NCBI GenBank assembly: GCA_964351905.1
Contig: CAYGPG010000026.1
Location: forward strand, 1 to 25,408
DNA: 25,408 bases
Reading direction: 5' to 3'
Source: GCA-2708415 sp964351905
Lineage (GTDB): Bacteria; Pseudomonadota; Alphaproteobacteria; Micavibrionales; Micavibrionaceae
Position 1 is the stretch's first letter. Every line of letters begins with the position of its first letter. The notes beneath the pieces are model-generated. The model saw only the letters and a list, made by a program, of their open reading frames with translations. It did no database searches and was not told where the DNA came from. Below are positions 1 to 7,508 of this stretch, one piece after another. Made by a program: the position numbers and the translations under genes.

Positions 1-51
1 CTTCGTGGCGTTATTTTGTACGGAGACAGAATTCAGCAAGTGAAAAAATGA
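1..51 (+). CDS. C-terminal end of probable S41 carboxyl-terminal processing protease (partial)
   Basis: Frame 1 is open from the window edge to the TGA at 49-51 and encodes LRGVILYGDRIQQVKK. The LRGV.LY ending resembles the tail of alphaproteobacterial CtpA-type periplasmic S41 proteases, which usually precede a divergent polysaccharide deacetylase and rppH, exactly the two genes that follow. The stop overlaps the next start as ATGA, the usual sign of translational coupling. Only 16 codons are visible, so the family call rests mostly on gene order. Confidence 0.5.
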   Translation, partial: LRGVILYGDRIQQVKK

Positions 52-1235
52 GTGGTTTTCAAGAAAGACTAAATGATGAGATGAAAAAACGAGGTCTTAC
101 TTCTGAAGAAGAAGTGATGCCTGTAAATAAAAACAAGAAATTTTCATTTAAATCTTTTTTTATTGGCTTGTTTTTAATCTCAATCCTTTTGGGCTGCATG
201 GTGGGTTGGGCTCAAATGCAAAACACCGCCACACAAGATTCTGTGGCCAAACGCCTACCTTCCAAAACAGCGCTTGTTGAAAAAATTGGTGGTGACGTTT
301 TTCGTATAGGCAGTGACAATAAAACTCTAACCATGCGAAGTGCAGAAACTGAGACTTCTGATCCATTTTCAAACGAAGATCAGATCAGAGAGCAAAGCGA
401 AGAAGATCAAGCCATACAGGCCTTCATCATTGAAAACGAAACAGATGTAGCGCCCGAAAACAATACAGGTACAGGCCAAATCGCGCCATTAGAGACAGAT
501 GAACCAGTCAAAGCGAAACCTTTTCAAATTTATAAAAAAGACTTTAATGATGACCCATCAAAACCAAATCTTTCGATTGTTATTGTTGATTTAGGCCTAT
601 CCCAATCCCGCTCACAAAGTTTAGTCGACGCCCTTCCTGAAAACGTGACATTGGCGCTTTCCCCCTACTCCGAATATATTGAAGTTCTGACAACAGCTGC
701 ACGTGAAAAAGGCAAGGAAGTTTGGATGATGCTTCCTGTTCAAACAAAGGATTATCCTTTGGTCGATTCTGGCCCTCTCACATTGTTAAGTGATGCAAGC
801 TTGGAACAAAATAAAAACCGTATAGATACTATTTTAAACGTGGCGCAAGGCCATGTTGGTTTCATACCCAACAAAGATCATAATTTTAAAGCAGAAGATG
901 GGGATATTAACCCCGCCGTAAAAGAAATCTTTGATAACGGATACGCAATCCTTGATAGCAATACATCAGGTTCAAGCTTTATATCCAATCTTGCCTACCA
1001 ACAAGATCATCCCTATGCGCAAAATAGTTTTTGGCTAGATGAAAACTTAACGCCTTTGGCCTTAAATCAAAAAATCCGTCAAATGATTGAATTGGCTGAA
1101 GCCAAAGGCGATGCTGTCATCATGTTACGCCCTTACCCCGCCAGCATAAATGCTATTCAAAAATTCTTAAATTCATCTGCTGCTCAAAGATTTGATATTG
1201 CGCCTGCTTCATCAATACTCAAAAACGCAGGATAG
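48..1235 (+). CDS. Divergent polysaccharide deacetylase family protein (YibQ/DUF610 type), membrane anchored
   Basis: 395 aa. Residues 36-56 form one hydrophobic segment after a basic stretch, followed by an acidic, low-complexity spacer (about 60-170) and a C-terminal domain (172-390) with the family pattern IVIVDLGLS (177-185), a LALSPY strand near 202-207 and an LPVQT..YP....GPLTLL block near 226-245. The spacer should place the domain in the periplasm, where such proteins are thought to act on cell-wall glycan; no activity has been shown here. It overlaps the preceding stop by 4 nt and is followed 8 nt later by rppH, so the three are probably one operon. From memory of the family, alphaproteobacterial relatives carry MEP and GPHTLL at the last block; here these read VQT and GPLTLL, so candidate metal or catalytic residues look lost. 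Family call firm, activity doubtful. Confidence 0.8.
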   Translation: MSGFQERLNDEMKKRGLTSEEEVMPVNKNKKFSFKSFFIGLFLISILLGCMVGWAQMQNTATQDSVAKRLPSKTALVEKIGGDVFRIGSDNKTLTMRSAETETSDPFSNEDQIREQSEEDQAIQAFIIENETDVAPENNTGTGQIAPLETDEPVKAKPFQIYKKDFNDDPSKPNLSIVIVDLGLSQSRSQSLVDALPENVTLALSPYSEYIEVLTTAAREKGKEVWMMLPVQTKDYPLVDSGPLTLLSDASLEQNKNRIDTILNVAQGHVGFIPNKDHNFKAEDGDINPAVKEIFDNGYAILDSNTSGSSFISNLAYQQDHPYAQNSFWLDENLTPLALNQKIRQMIELAEAKGDAVIMLRPYPASINAIQKFLNSSAAQRFDIAPASSILKNAG

Positions 1236-1243
1236 CCCATAAA

Positions 1244-1714
1244 ATGTCAGAACTTTATAGACCTTGCGTAGGTATCGCACTTTTTAATAATGAAGGTAAA
1301 GTCTTTGTGGGGGAGCGCATTGATACCCCCGGCGCATGGCAAATGCCGCAAGGCGGCATTGATGAAGGCGAAGATTTAAACATTGCGGCTTTTCGCGAAC
1401 TTAAAGAAGAGATTGGTACAGACAAGGCTGAAATTCTCCAAATAATGGATGAAAAAATCCGTTATGAAACACCTCTTGATATTCGTGACCGCTTACAAAA
1501 AATATGGGGCAAGCCTTACATTGGGCAAGAACAAACATGGATCGCCATGCGCTTTACAGGACAAGACAGCGACATTAATTTAGAGGCCGATGATCATCCC
1601 GAATTTTCTCAATGGCAATGGATCGACCTAAAAGACACGCTTGATCTCATCGTGCCCTTTAAACGTAAAACCTATGAAATTCTGATCGAAAAATTCGCTG
1701 CATTCTCTGAATAA
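1244..1714 (+). CDS. rppH: RNA pyrophosphohydrolase (Nudix)
   Basis: 156 aa, the normal size. It removes pyrophosphate from the 5' end of triphosphorylated mRNA (and cleaves dinucleoside polyphosphates), which starts RNase E-dependent decay in the cytoplasm. The complete Nudix box G-x5-E-x7-REL-x-EE-x-G lies at residues 37-59, with the metal-binding glutamates E52, E55 and E56, and it is preceded by the RppH/IalA signature WQMPQGG (32-38). The gene starts 8 nt after the deacetylase and ends just before a strong hairpin pair. In alphaproteobacteria the ctpA-deacetylase-rppH order is common, which supports both neighbours. Confidence 0.93.
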   Translation: MSELYRPCVGIALFNNEGKVFVGERIDTPGAWQMPQGGIDEGEDLNIAAFRELKEEIGTDKAEILQIMDEKIRYETPLDIRDRLQKIWGKPYIGQEQTWIAMRFTGQDSDINLEADDHPEFSQWQWIDLKDTLDLIVPFKRKTYEILIEKFAAFSE

Positions 1715-1718
1715 CGCA

Positions 1719-1770
1719 ATCCCGTTTTAAAAACGGGATCTTAAAAGACCCCGCAACATGTGCGGGGTTT
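1719..1770 (+). terminator. Double hairpin between convergent rppH and tolB, probable bidirectional terminator
   Basis: First hairpin: ATCCCGTTT (1719-1727), loop TAA, AAACGGGAT (1731-1739). Second: ACCCCGC (1748-1754), 7-nt loop, GCGGGGT (1762-1768), followed by TT. Read on the minus strand the second stem is followed by CTTTTAA, so it could also stop transcripts arriving from tolB, which ends at 1787. Confidence 0.7.
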
Positions 1771-1786
1771 CGCTGTTTAGTGTTAT

Positions 1787-3115
1787 TTAAGGATTAATCG
1801 GGCTCCACGCAGGGTCTGATCCGCCGGCTGGTGTTTGTAAAACGCGTTCGTTGTACCCTGTTAAATCAATTGTGTAAATTTTTGCGGTACGGCCTTTGCC
1901 GCCATTGGTGCGGACTTCTTTAAAATATGTCAGCACACGGCCATTCGGTGACCAGCTTGGCCCTTCAACGTGGAAGGCTTTCGTAATCAAACGCTCGCCT
2001 GAGCCATCAGGACGGATCACGCCAATATAAAATTGGCCGCCAAGCATTTTGGTAAAGGCAATTAAATCACCACGTGGTGACCAAACGGGGTTCGCGTAAC
2101 GCCCTTTACCAAAGGTAATACGGCGCACATCACCCCCATTATTATTCATCACATAAAGCTGTTGCGAGCCACCACGATCAGATTCAAAGACAAGGCGTTT
2201 GCTATCTGGCGCATAAGATGGCGCCGTATCAATACCGCTATGCGTTGTCAGTTGGCGTTTCTGACGGTTTCTTAAATCAAGTTCATAAATATCACTATTG
2301 CCGTTTTCAGACAGGCTCATCACGACCTTATTCCCGTCAGGGGAGAAACGCGGCGCAAAAGTCATGCCCGGAAAATTACCCAACAACTCCTGACGCCCTG
2401 TATCAATGTTATAAAGATAGACACGCGGCTTGCCGCCTTTATAGGACATATACGTAATTTCTTGCGCTGTGGGGGAAAAACGCGGTGTCAAAACCAGTTC
2501 CCCTTCAGGCGTTAAATAACGATGGTTTTTGCCATCTTGATCCATAATCGCGAGGCGTTTAATGCGGTTTTGCGCTGTGCCGCTCTCTGCAATATAGACA
2601 ATCCGGGTATCAAAATATGCTGTCTCCCCTGTCATACGTTTATAAATTTCATCAGAAATAATATGCGCAATACGACGCCAATTTTGCGGCGTGGTCATAT
2701 AGGCCATACCCGTTAATTGTTGTTGCGAAAACACATCCCATAAGCGAAATTCAACACGGGTGCGGCCGTCATCAGTTTTTGTCACTGTCCCTGATACCAA
2801 TGCCTGCGCATTAATCGCGCGCCACTCCCCAAAACGAGGGCTATCGGCTTCAATAGACGCAGGCGTTTGAATAAAGCTGTTCGGATTTAAAGGCTCAAAT
2901 AAGCCAGAGCTTTGTAAATTACGCGCGATAATCGCCGGAATATCTGTGGCCAAAGACGAGAGGCCTGGGTTTTGCGGGCTAAATTTACTAATCGCAATCG
3001 GCACGCTTTGCGCCGATCCTGCAGTCACCGCAGGCGCTTGAATTTGCGCCATTGCTGGCCTTGAGAAAAGCGCTAAAGCACAGAGTAAAACAATTTGATT
3101 AAGCTTTATTTTCAT
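1787..3115 (-). CDS. tolB: Tol-Pal system periplasmic beta-propeller protein TolB
   Basis: 442 aa. A classic signal peptide (1-23, AMA before Q24) exports it to the periplasm. Residues about 24-165 match the TolB N-terminal domain, and 170-440 hold six WD40-like blades, each with a P.(W/F)SP.G/N-type strand followed by an I(Y/D)...L.T turn (for example FSPDGNKV and WSPNGRVL). TolB binds Pal and, through its N-terminus, TolA, linking the proton-driven inner-membrane complex to the outer membrane during constriction. It is last in the ruvA-to-tolB run, 59 nt after tolA. The usual next genes, pal and cpoB, are missing: an opposite-strand rppH follows instead. Confidence 0.96.
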   Translation of the reverse strand: MKIKLNQIVLLCALALFSRPAMAQIQAPAVTAGSAQSVPIAISKFSPQNPGLSSLATDIPAIIARNLQSSGLFEPLNPNSFIQTPASIEADSPRFGEWRAINAQALVSGTVTKTDDGRTRVEFRLWDVFSQQQLTGMAYMTTPQNWRRIAHIISDEIYKRMTGETAYFDTRIVYIAESGTAQNRIKRLAIMDQDGKNHRYLTPEGELVLTPRFSPTAQEITYMSYKGGKPRVYLYNIDTGRQELLGNFPGMTFAPRFSPDGNKVVMSLSENGNSDIYELDLRNRQKRQLTTHSGIDTAPSYAPDSKRLVFESDRGGSQQLYVMNNNGGDVRRITFGKGRYANPVWSPRGDLIAFTKMLGGQFYIGVIRPDGSGERLITKAFHVEGPSWSPNGRVLTYFKEVRTNGGKGRTAKIYTIDLTGYNERVLQTPAGGSDPAWSPINP

Positions 3116-3174
3116 TTTTCTACCTTATTTATTTTATCAGCGCAGCAGGCTTTCCCGCCTAAGCTATTTGTTAA

Positions 3175-4077
3175 TTAAGTTACACGGCTGGGGTCGAAAG
3201 GAACAACAATATATTGATCTTTCCAGACATTATATTTTTCTTCAGGAATATCGAGCGGACTGCAAAATGGGTCTAAAACCGCGCGTTTTGCGCTCTCTGC
3301 CAAGGCTCGAAACGCAGGATCACTGGCGGCACGCAATTTATCTTCAATCTCAACACGTTTAACTGTGCGGTCAGCATTTGCCCAAATACGCACCTTTACG
3401 ACCATGTCATTCACGTTCTTCGCCCCAATCGGGATTTGCCAACAAGATATAAGCTGATTGGCGAGCGCATTAAGCTCATTCGCCGTCACATATTCTGCCT
3501 GCGGCGCATCGGGCGATTCTTCGGGTGTTCCATCATCTGGCGTTTCTGTCTCTGCCCCCCCCTCACTATCTTGAAGGTTTTTCATCAAGGATAAAAGCGG
3601 ATCTTCCTGCTCAACCGCTTCTTCTTTTGGTTTTTCCTTTTTCGGCTCTGGCGGCTTTGGTTTTTCTAATTTTGTTTCTTCAGGCGGCGGTGGAGTCGTC
3701 GGCTTTGGCTTTACCGTTTCTTTTTTAGGCTCTGGTGGTTTTTCAATAGGTTTAATTTTGGGTGGCTCTGTCACCTCAACTTTGGGCGGAGCTTCCACTT
3801 TTTTCTCAACCTTCGGCGGCGGTTTTTCATCGCGTTGCGGTTTTAACGGCGCAAAATTTGGCTTTTTATTGGTTTGCGTCAGCTCACTGACATCCACAAT
3901 TTCAATGGCAATAGGTTGCGTGTTTAATTCAACAGGTTTTTGAATATAAGGCAGCCCCACCGCACCCAATATAAAGACACCAATATGCAAGCCAATAGAA
4001 ACAAACAACGCCACCTTCATAAGCGGTGCCATTTTTTCCTTATTATCGGTTTGAATTGATTTAAATACCCGTGCCAT
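3175..4077 (-). CDS. tolA: TolA, energy-transducing protein of the Tol-Pal system
   Basis: 300 aa. One transmembrane helix (about 19-40) carries the TonB/TolA-type S27...H31 face (SIGLH) that contacts TolQ/TolR. Residues 65-160 are a Pro/Lys/Glu-rich periplasmic spacer with many EPPK and PKPP repeats, in place of the long alanine-rich helix of E. coli TolA. An acidic stretch (160-195) leads to a TonB_C-like domain (about 197-296: NQLISCWQIP...VKVRIWANADRTV). The spacer's skewed composition explains the open frames on the opposite strand. It lies between tolR (20 nt) and tolB, and the family role is transferring proton-motive energy to TolB/Pal. Confidence 0.92.
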   Translation of the reverse strand: MARVFKSIQTDNKEKMAPLMKVALFVSIGLHIGVFILGAVGLPYIQKPVELNTQPIAIEIVDVSELTQTNKKPNFAPLKPQRDEKPPPKVEKKVEAPPKVEVTEPPKIKPIEKPPEPKKETVKPKPTTPPPPEETKLEKPKPPEPKKEKPKEEAVEQEDPLLSLMKNLQDSEGGAETETPDDGTPEESPDAPQAEYVTANELNALANQLISCWQIPIGAKNVNDMVVKVRIWANADRTVKRVEIEDKLRAASDPAFRALAESAKRAVLDPFCSPLDIPEEKYNVWKDQYIVVPFDPSRVT

Positions 4078-4097
4078 GATGACAACCTAAAATTTCT

Positions 4098-4541
4098 TTA
4101 TGGCGCTTTTGTGGACGCATTGGTGATTAATGCTACTTTTTTAAAGCCCGCGCCATTAATCGCCCCCATGACACGCATCACATCGCCATATTCCAAATCA
4201 CTATTGGCCTTAATATAAATCAAGCGATCAGGGTCATTATTGGTTTGTGCCGCCAAAAGCGCGATAAGACGATCTTGTTTAACTTCCGTCTCACCAATAT
4301 AAATTTGCCCTTTATTATCAAGACTGACCGTTAACGGCTTATTATCTTCATTATTCAGCGGTTTGGCATCGCTATCGGGAAGGTCAATCGGCACACCAAC
4401 ACTTAACAAAGGTGCGGCAACCATAAACACAACCAACAACACCATCATCACATCTACAAAGGGCGTCACATTAATCTCTGCCATTGGACGATGAGATTGA
4501 CGACCGCTTCTAGAGCCTGATTGGTTGAGGTTTACGCCCAT
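4098..4541 (-). CDS. tolR: TolR, ExbD/TolR-family proton-channel subunit
   Basis: 147 aa, the usual size. One transmembrane segment (about 27-48) contains the conserved membrane aspartate D30 in NVTPFVDVMMVLL, the proton-relay residue of TolR/ExbD, preceded by AEINVTPF. Residues 50-147 are the periplasmic domain (PIDLPDS...KPLTVSLDNKGQIYIGE). It works with TolQ as the proton-driven motor for TolA. It begins 3 nt after the tolQ stop, so the two are probably translationally coupled. Confidence 0.95.
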   Translation of the reverse strand: MGVNLNQSGSRSGRQSHRPMAEINVTPFVDVMMVLLVVFMVAAPLLSVGVPIDLPDSDAKPLNNEDNKPLTVSLDNKGQIYIGETEVKQDRLIALLAAQTNNDPDRLIYIKANSDLEYGDVMRVMGAINGAGFKKVALITNASTKAP

Positions 4542-4544
4542 AAT

Positions 4545-5309
4545 TTAAGCAATCTTTCTTTTGGAGCCACGATCTTGTGTTTCCAAATGACGTGATAAAA
4601 TCGCCGTAAATTCAGTCACGAAGGCATCCAAGCGTCCCGCATAACGATTAAAACGATTGCTATACCCATTATACGCCACAACCGCAGGAATCGCGGCAAC
4701 CAAACCAAGCGCCGTCGCAAAAAGAGCCTCCGCAATACCAGGCGCAACAACCGCCAGCGACGTATTATTGCTTTGTGCAATCGCAGTAAAGGAATTCATA
4801 ATTCCCCAAACCGTGCCGAATAAGCCAATGAACGGCGCGGTGGAGCCGACAGTCGCCAAAAATGTCATGCCTTTTTCAAGGCGTTCCATCTCTCGCCCAA
4901 TCGTTACCGTCATGGCACGTTCCACGCGTTGGCGTAAGCTAGCTTGCAATTCCTCTTTGGCTGGAAGGCCGCCTGACACCGTATTTTGCCATTCTTCCAT
5001 ACCGGCAGAAAATGTTTTTAAAAGGGGATCATGCGGGCTTTTCTTAATGCGGTGGTAGAGCTTATCGAGAGGTTCTCCCGACCAAAATGCATCTTCAAAT
5101 TTTTTAGCACGGCGTGTGAGTTTTGAGAGCGTTGCACGTTTTTCAATAATAATCGCCCAACACCAAACAGAAGCAATGATTAACATAATCATCACAATTT
5201 TTACAATCAAATCAGCCTGAAAGAAAAGGCCAATCATGCTTAAATCATGTGATCCAACGGATCCTGCTAAATCAACGGCATTCACTGCTCTATCTGGAAT
5301 TTCATCCAT
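4545..5309 (-). CDS. tolQ: TolQ, MotA/TolQ/ExbB proton-channel subunit
   Basis: 254 aa. Three membrane helices at about 33-55, 147-172 and 185-213; the last two carry the family patterns TVGSTAPFIGLFGTVWGIM and APGIAEALFATALGLVAAIPAV, with the polar T153/S156 and T199 lining the proton path. The 60-145 cytoplasmic loop is basic. Together with TolR it forms the inner-membrane motor. It starts 2 nt after ybgC ends, the standard ybgC-tolQ-tolR-tolA-tolB order. Confidence 0.96.
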   Translation of the reverse strand: MDEIPDRAVNAVDLAGSVGSHDLSMIGLFFQADLIVKIVMIMLIIASVWCWAIIIEKRATLSKLTRRAKKFEDAFWSGEPLDKLYHRIKKSPHDPLLKTFSAGMEEWQNTVSGGLPAKEELQASLRQRVERAMTVTIGREMERLEKGMTFLATVGSTAPFIGLFGTVWGIMNSFTAIAQSNNTSLAVVAPGIAEALFATALGLVAAIPAVVAYNGYSNRFNRYAGRLDAFVTEFTAILSRHLETQDRGSKRKIA

Positions 5310-5311
5310 GC

Positions 5312-5725
5312 TTAATTTTCCTTTATAAATTTTTCAAAAGCCTGACGAAGGTTATCAGGTGTGTGGGCTGGCTTTCCATCCATGCCCATGGTGACCAATG
5401 TAATATCCATCGTAAATACGACTTTATTTTGGCAATATATCGTCTGCGTCATTAAAAAGGATGTGTTTTTCATGGATTTAACCGATGTTTCCACAGTCAA
5501 AAGATCATCCAACTTCACCATGCCCAGATAATTTGCGTCCAAGTGCCGCACAACAAAGCCGATATTCAATTTTTCTGCTATTTCCGAAGCGGGATAACCA
5601 AGGTCACGCAGCATTTCAGAGCGCCCTCGCTCACAAAATGCTATAAAGTTTGCATGATACATAATGCCCACAGCATCCGTATCCTCATAATAAACACGGT
5701 AATCAACTTTATGTTTTTTGGTCAT
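5312..5725 (-). CDS. ybgC: Tol-Pal-associated acyl-CoA thioesterase, hotdog fold
   Basis: 137 aa. The 4-hydroxybenzoyl-CoA thioesterase/YbgC signature VYYEDTDAVGIMYHAN lies at 11-26, with the catalytic aspartate D17 and H24, and ERGRSE at 32-37. The family hydrolyses acyl-CoA thioesters and is associated with phospholipid metabolism near the Tol complex. A GGAGT Shine-Dalgarno precedes the ATG. It sits 9 nt after ruvB and 2 nt before tolQ, bridging the recombination genes and the envelope genes in one transcript. Confidence 0.93.
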   Translation of the reverse strand: MTKKHKVDYRVYYEDTDAVGIMYHANFIAFCERGRSEMLRDLGYPASEIAEKLNIGFVVRHLDANYLGMVKLDDLLTVETSVKSMKNTSFLMTQTIYCQNKVVFTMDITLVTMGMDGKPAHTPDNLRQAFEKFIKEN

Positions 5726-5734
5726 TTTTTACTC

Positions 5735-6778
5735 CTAATCCAATAAATCGTCTTGGATCATAATAGGAGTCTTCTTTGGCTTCAAACCTAGATATTTATA
5801 GCCCTTTTCACTCATACAACGGCCCCGAGAGGTCCGTTGAATGAAGCCTTGTTGAACCAAATACGGCTCAATCACATCCTCGACCACGTCGCGTTGCTCA
5901 GACAACACGGCGGCGATCGTTTCAACGCCTACAGGGCCACCGCCATAATTTTCGATGATACATTTCATATAACGATGATCCATACTATCCAATCCTTGTG
6001 CGTCCACATCCATACGCTTCATGGCGGTATCTGCAATTTTGGAATCAATGGACTGGCTTTTTGCGACTTGCGCAAAATCACGCACACGGCGGGTCAAACG
6101 TCCCGCAATCCGAGGGGTTCCACGCGAGCGTTTCGCAATTTCATGCGCGCCATCAGACGTAATATCAACGCCTAAAATGCGACCAGAGCGCGCAACAATA
6201 TCGCTCAATTCATCCACGGAATAAAACTCAAGCCGCAAAGGAATACCAAAACGATCGCGCAACGGATTGGTCAACAGTCCACTTCGTGTTGTCGCACCAA
6301 TCAAAGTAAAGGGCGGTAAATCAATCTGCACAGACCGCGCGGCAGGCCCTTCCCCGATGATCAAATCAAGCTTTCGATCCTCCATCGCAGGATAAAGAAT
6401 TTCTTCCACGTTACTATTCAGGCGATGAATTTCATCAATGAACAGAACATCATGCGGTTGAAGGTTGGTCAAAATCGCTGCCAAATCACCCGCCTTACCA
6501 ATCACGGGCCCTGATGTTGCGCGAAACCCTACACCCATTTCCTTGGAAATAATCTGCGCGAGTGTAGTTTTTCCCAAACCCGGCGGGCCAAACAGCAAAA
6601 CGTGATCCATGGAATCCCCACGCGATTTTGCAGCCTCAATATAAACTTTTAAATTTTCGCGCAGTTCAGGCTGACCAATGAAGTCATCTAACTTTAAAGG
6701 ACGTAACGGATTTTCTTCAAACCCATCATGTCCCGATTTATGCGCATCCAGTGCTTCGTTTTTTAGCGCTTCACTCAT
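5735..6778 (-). CDS. ruvB: Holliday junction branch migration ATPase RuvB
   Basis: 347 aa, the normal length. AAA+ motor of the RuvAB complex. Visible motifs: Walker A GPPGLGKTT (64-72), Walker B LFIDEIH (112-118, D115 and E116), sensor 1 GATTR (161-165), arginine-finger region NPLRDRF (171-177), and a C-terminal winged-helix DNA-binding domain ending in FIQRTSRGR. Its ATG overlaps the ruvA stop in an ATGA-type 4-nt overlap, so the two subunits are made coupled. ruvC, normally first in this operon, lies further upstream beyond an inserted gene. Confidence 0.97.
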   Translation of the reverse strand: MSEALKNEALDAHKSGHDGFEENPLRPLKLDDFIGQPELRENLKVYIEAAKSRGDSMDHVLLFGPPGLGKTTLAQIISKEMGVGFRATSGPVIGKAGDLAAILTNLQPHDVLFIDEIHRLNSNVEEILYPAMEDRKLDLIIGEGPAARSVQIDLPPFTLIGATTRSGLLTNPLRDRFGIPLRLEFYSVDELSDIVARSGRILGVDITSDGAHEIAKRSRGTPRIAGRLTRRVRDFAQVAKSQSIDSKIADTAMKRMDVDAQGLDSMDHRYMKCIIENYGGGPVGVETIAAVLSEQRDVVEDVIEPYLVQQGFIQRTSRGRCMSEKGYKYLGLKPKKTPIMIQDDLLD

Positions 6779-7404
6779 ATTGCCAACTCCTGCAACGCAA
6801 GGCGGATCATGTCCGACAAGTTGAGCTCATTATCGTTCGCCTGTTTCACATTCATTACGGCGGCATAGGCATCACCACGTTGGTAGCCCAAATTGAGCAA
6901 CGCCGACACAGCGTCTTCTTCTACAGGAGAGACTTCTCCCCCCCTGCTCGCAAGGCTCACCTCCCCCCCGCTTGCGGGGGGGTAAGGGGGGGATGTTCCC
7001 ATCTTCGCCGCTTTATCTTTTAATTCGGTCAAAATACGGGTTGCTAATTTAGGGCCCACGCCGTCAGCCTGTGTAATCGCAGCTTTATCCCCTGCCGCAA
7101 TAGCAAAGCTTAATTTATCTGGCGGGCAAACCCCTAAAATCGCCATCGCCGCCTTTGGCCCCACGCCTTGAACAGAATGAAGCAGGCGGAACCATTGCTG
7201 TTCTGCTTCATCAATAAAGCCATAAAGCGTGATCGCGTCCTCACGGACATTGGTATCAATATAAAGTGACAGTGCCTCGCCCTTCGCGCCACATCGCGCC
7301 AAAGTCCGCGGCGAACAATTCACCAAATATCCCACACCCTGAACATCTAATAAAATAGAGTTCAATGAAGTTGTATCCAAAATTCCTGTTAATTTTCCTA
7401 TCAT
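6775..7404 (-). CDS. ruvA: Holliday junction DNA-binding protein RuvA
   Basis: 209 aa. N-terminal OB domain (1-62, MIGKLTG.LD...GVGY.V), two helix-hairpin-helix motifs (SVQGVGPKAAMAIL near 77-90 and ADGVGPKLATRIL near 113-125), a linker, and domain III (about 162-209, DAVSALLNLGY) that touches RuvB. RuvA tetramers hold the four-way junction flat for RuvB-driven migration. The linker (about 136-160) is unusual: it is encoded by a long G/C-homopolymer palindrome and reads as Pro/Ser/Gly-rich peptide unlike the rest of the protein. On the minus strand a TATAAT (7429-7434) lies about 25 nt upstream of the ATG, a possible -10 separate from ruvC. Confidence 0.95.
   Translation of the reverse strand: MIGKLTGILDTTSLNSILLDVQGVGYLVNCSPRTLARCGAKGEALSLYIDTNVREDAITLYGFIDEAEQQWFRLLHSVQGVGPKAAMAILGVCPPDKLSFAIAAGDKAAITQADGVGPKLATRILTELKDKAAKMGTSPPYPPASGGEVSLASRGGEVSPVEEDAVSALLNLGYQRGDAYAAVMNVKQANDNELNLSDMIRLALQELAI
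6937..6993. repeat. G/C-homopolymer palindromic element inside the ruvA coding sequence
   Basis: Nested inverted repeats: outer arms TCCCCCCC (6937-6944) and GGGGGGGA (6986-6993), inner arms CCCCCCCG (6963-6970) and CGGGGGGG (6975-6982) around a CTTG loop. It lies wholly within the RuvA interdomain linker and keeps the reading frame. Its form resembles mobile intergenic palindromes, and placement in a flexible linker recalls the in-frame palindromic elements of Rickettsia. Confidence 0.75.
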
Positions 7405-7473
7405 AGAATCCCTATTCTATAGTCTTTTAATTATAAGTTAAGAGCTTAAGAAATATACAAACAAAAACATTAG

Positions 7474-7502
7474 TTGACATAACTTGTCCGTTATTTTATA
7501 TA
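7474..7502 (+). promoter_or_regulatory. Near-consensus sigma-70 promoter for the orphan gene at 7509
   Basis: TTGACA at 7474-7479, a 17-nt spacer, and TATATA at 7497-7502. The expected start of transcription (6-8 nt after the -10) is 7508-7510, which is the ATG itself, and no Shine-Dalgarno is present. This predicts a leaderless mRNA. Confidence 0.7.
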
Positions 7503-7508
7503 TTCCTC

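Noticed and set aside
3525..3943. Two open frames antisense to tolA with hydrophobic or Gly/Ser-rich translations
   Set aside because: They mirror the Pro/Lys-rich repeats of the TolA spacer and have no ribosome site or promoter.
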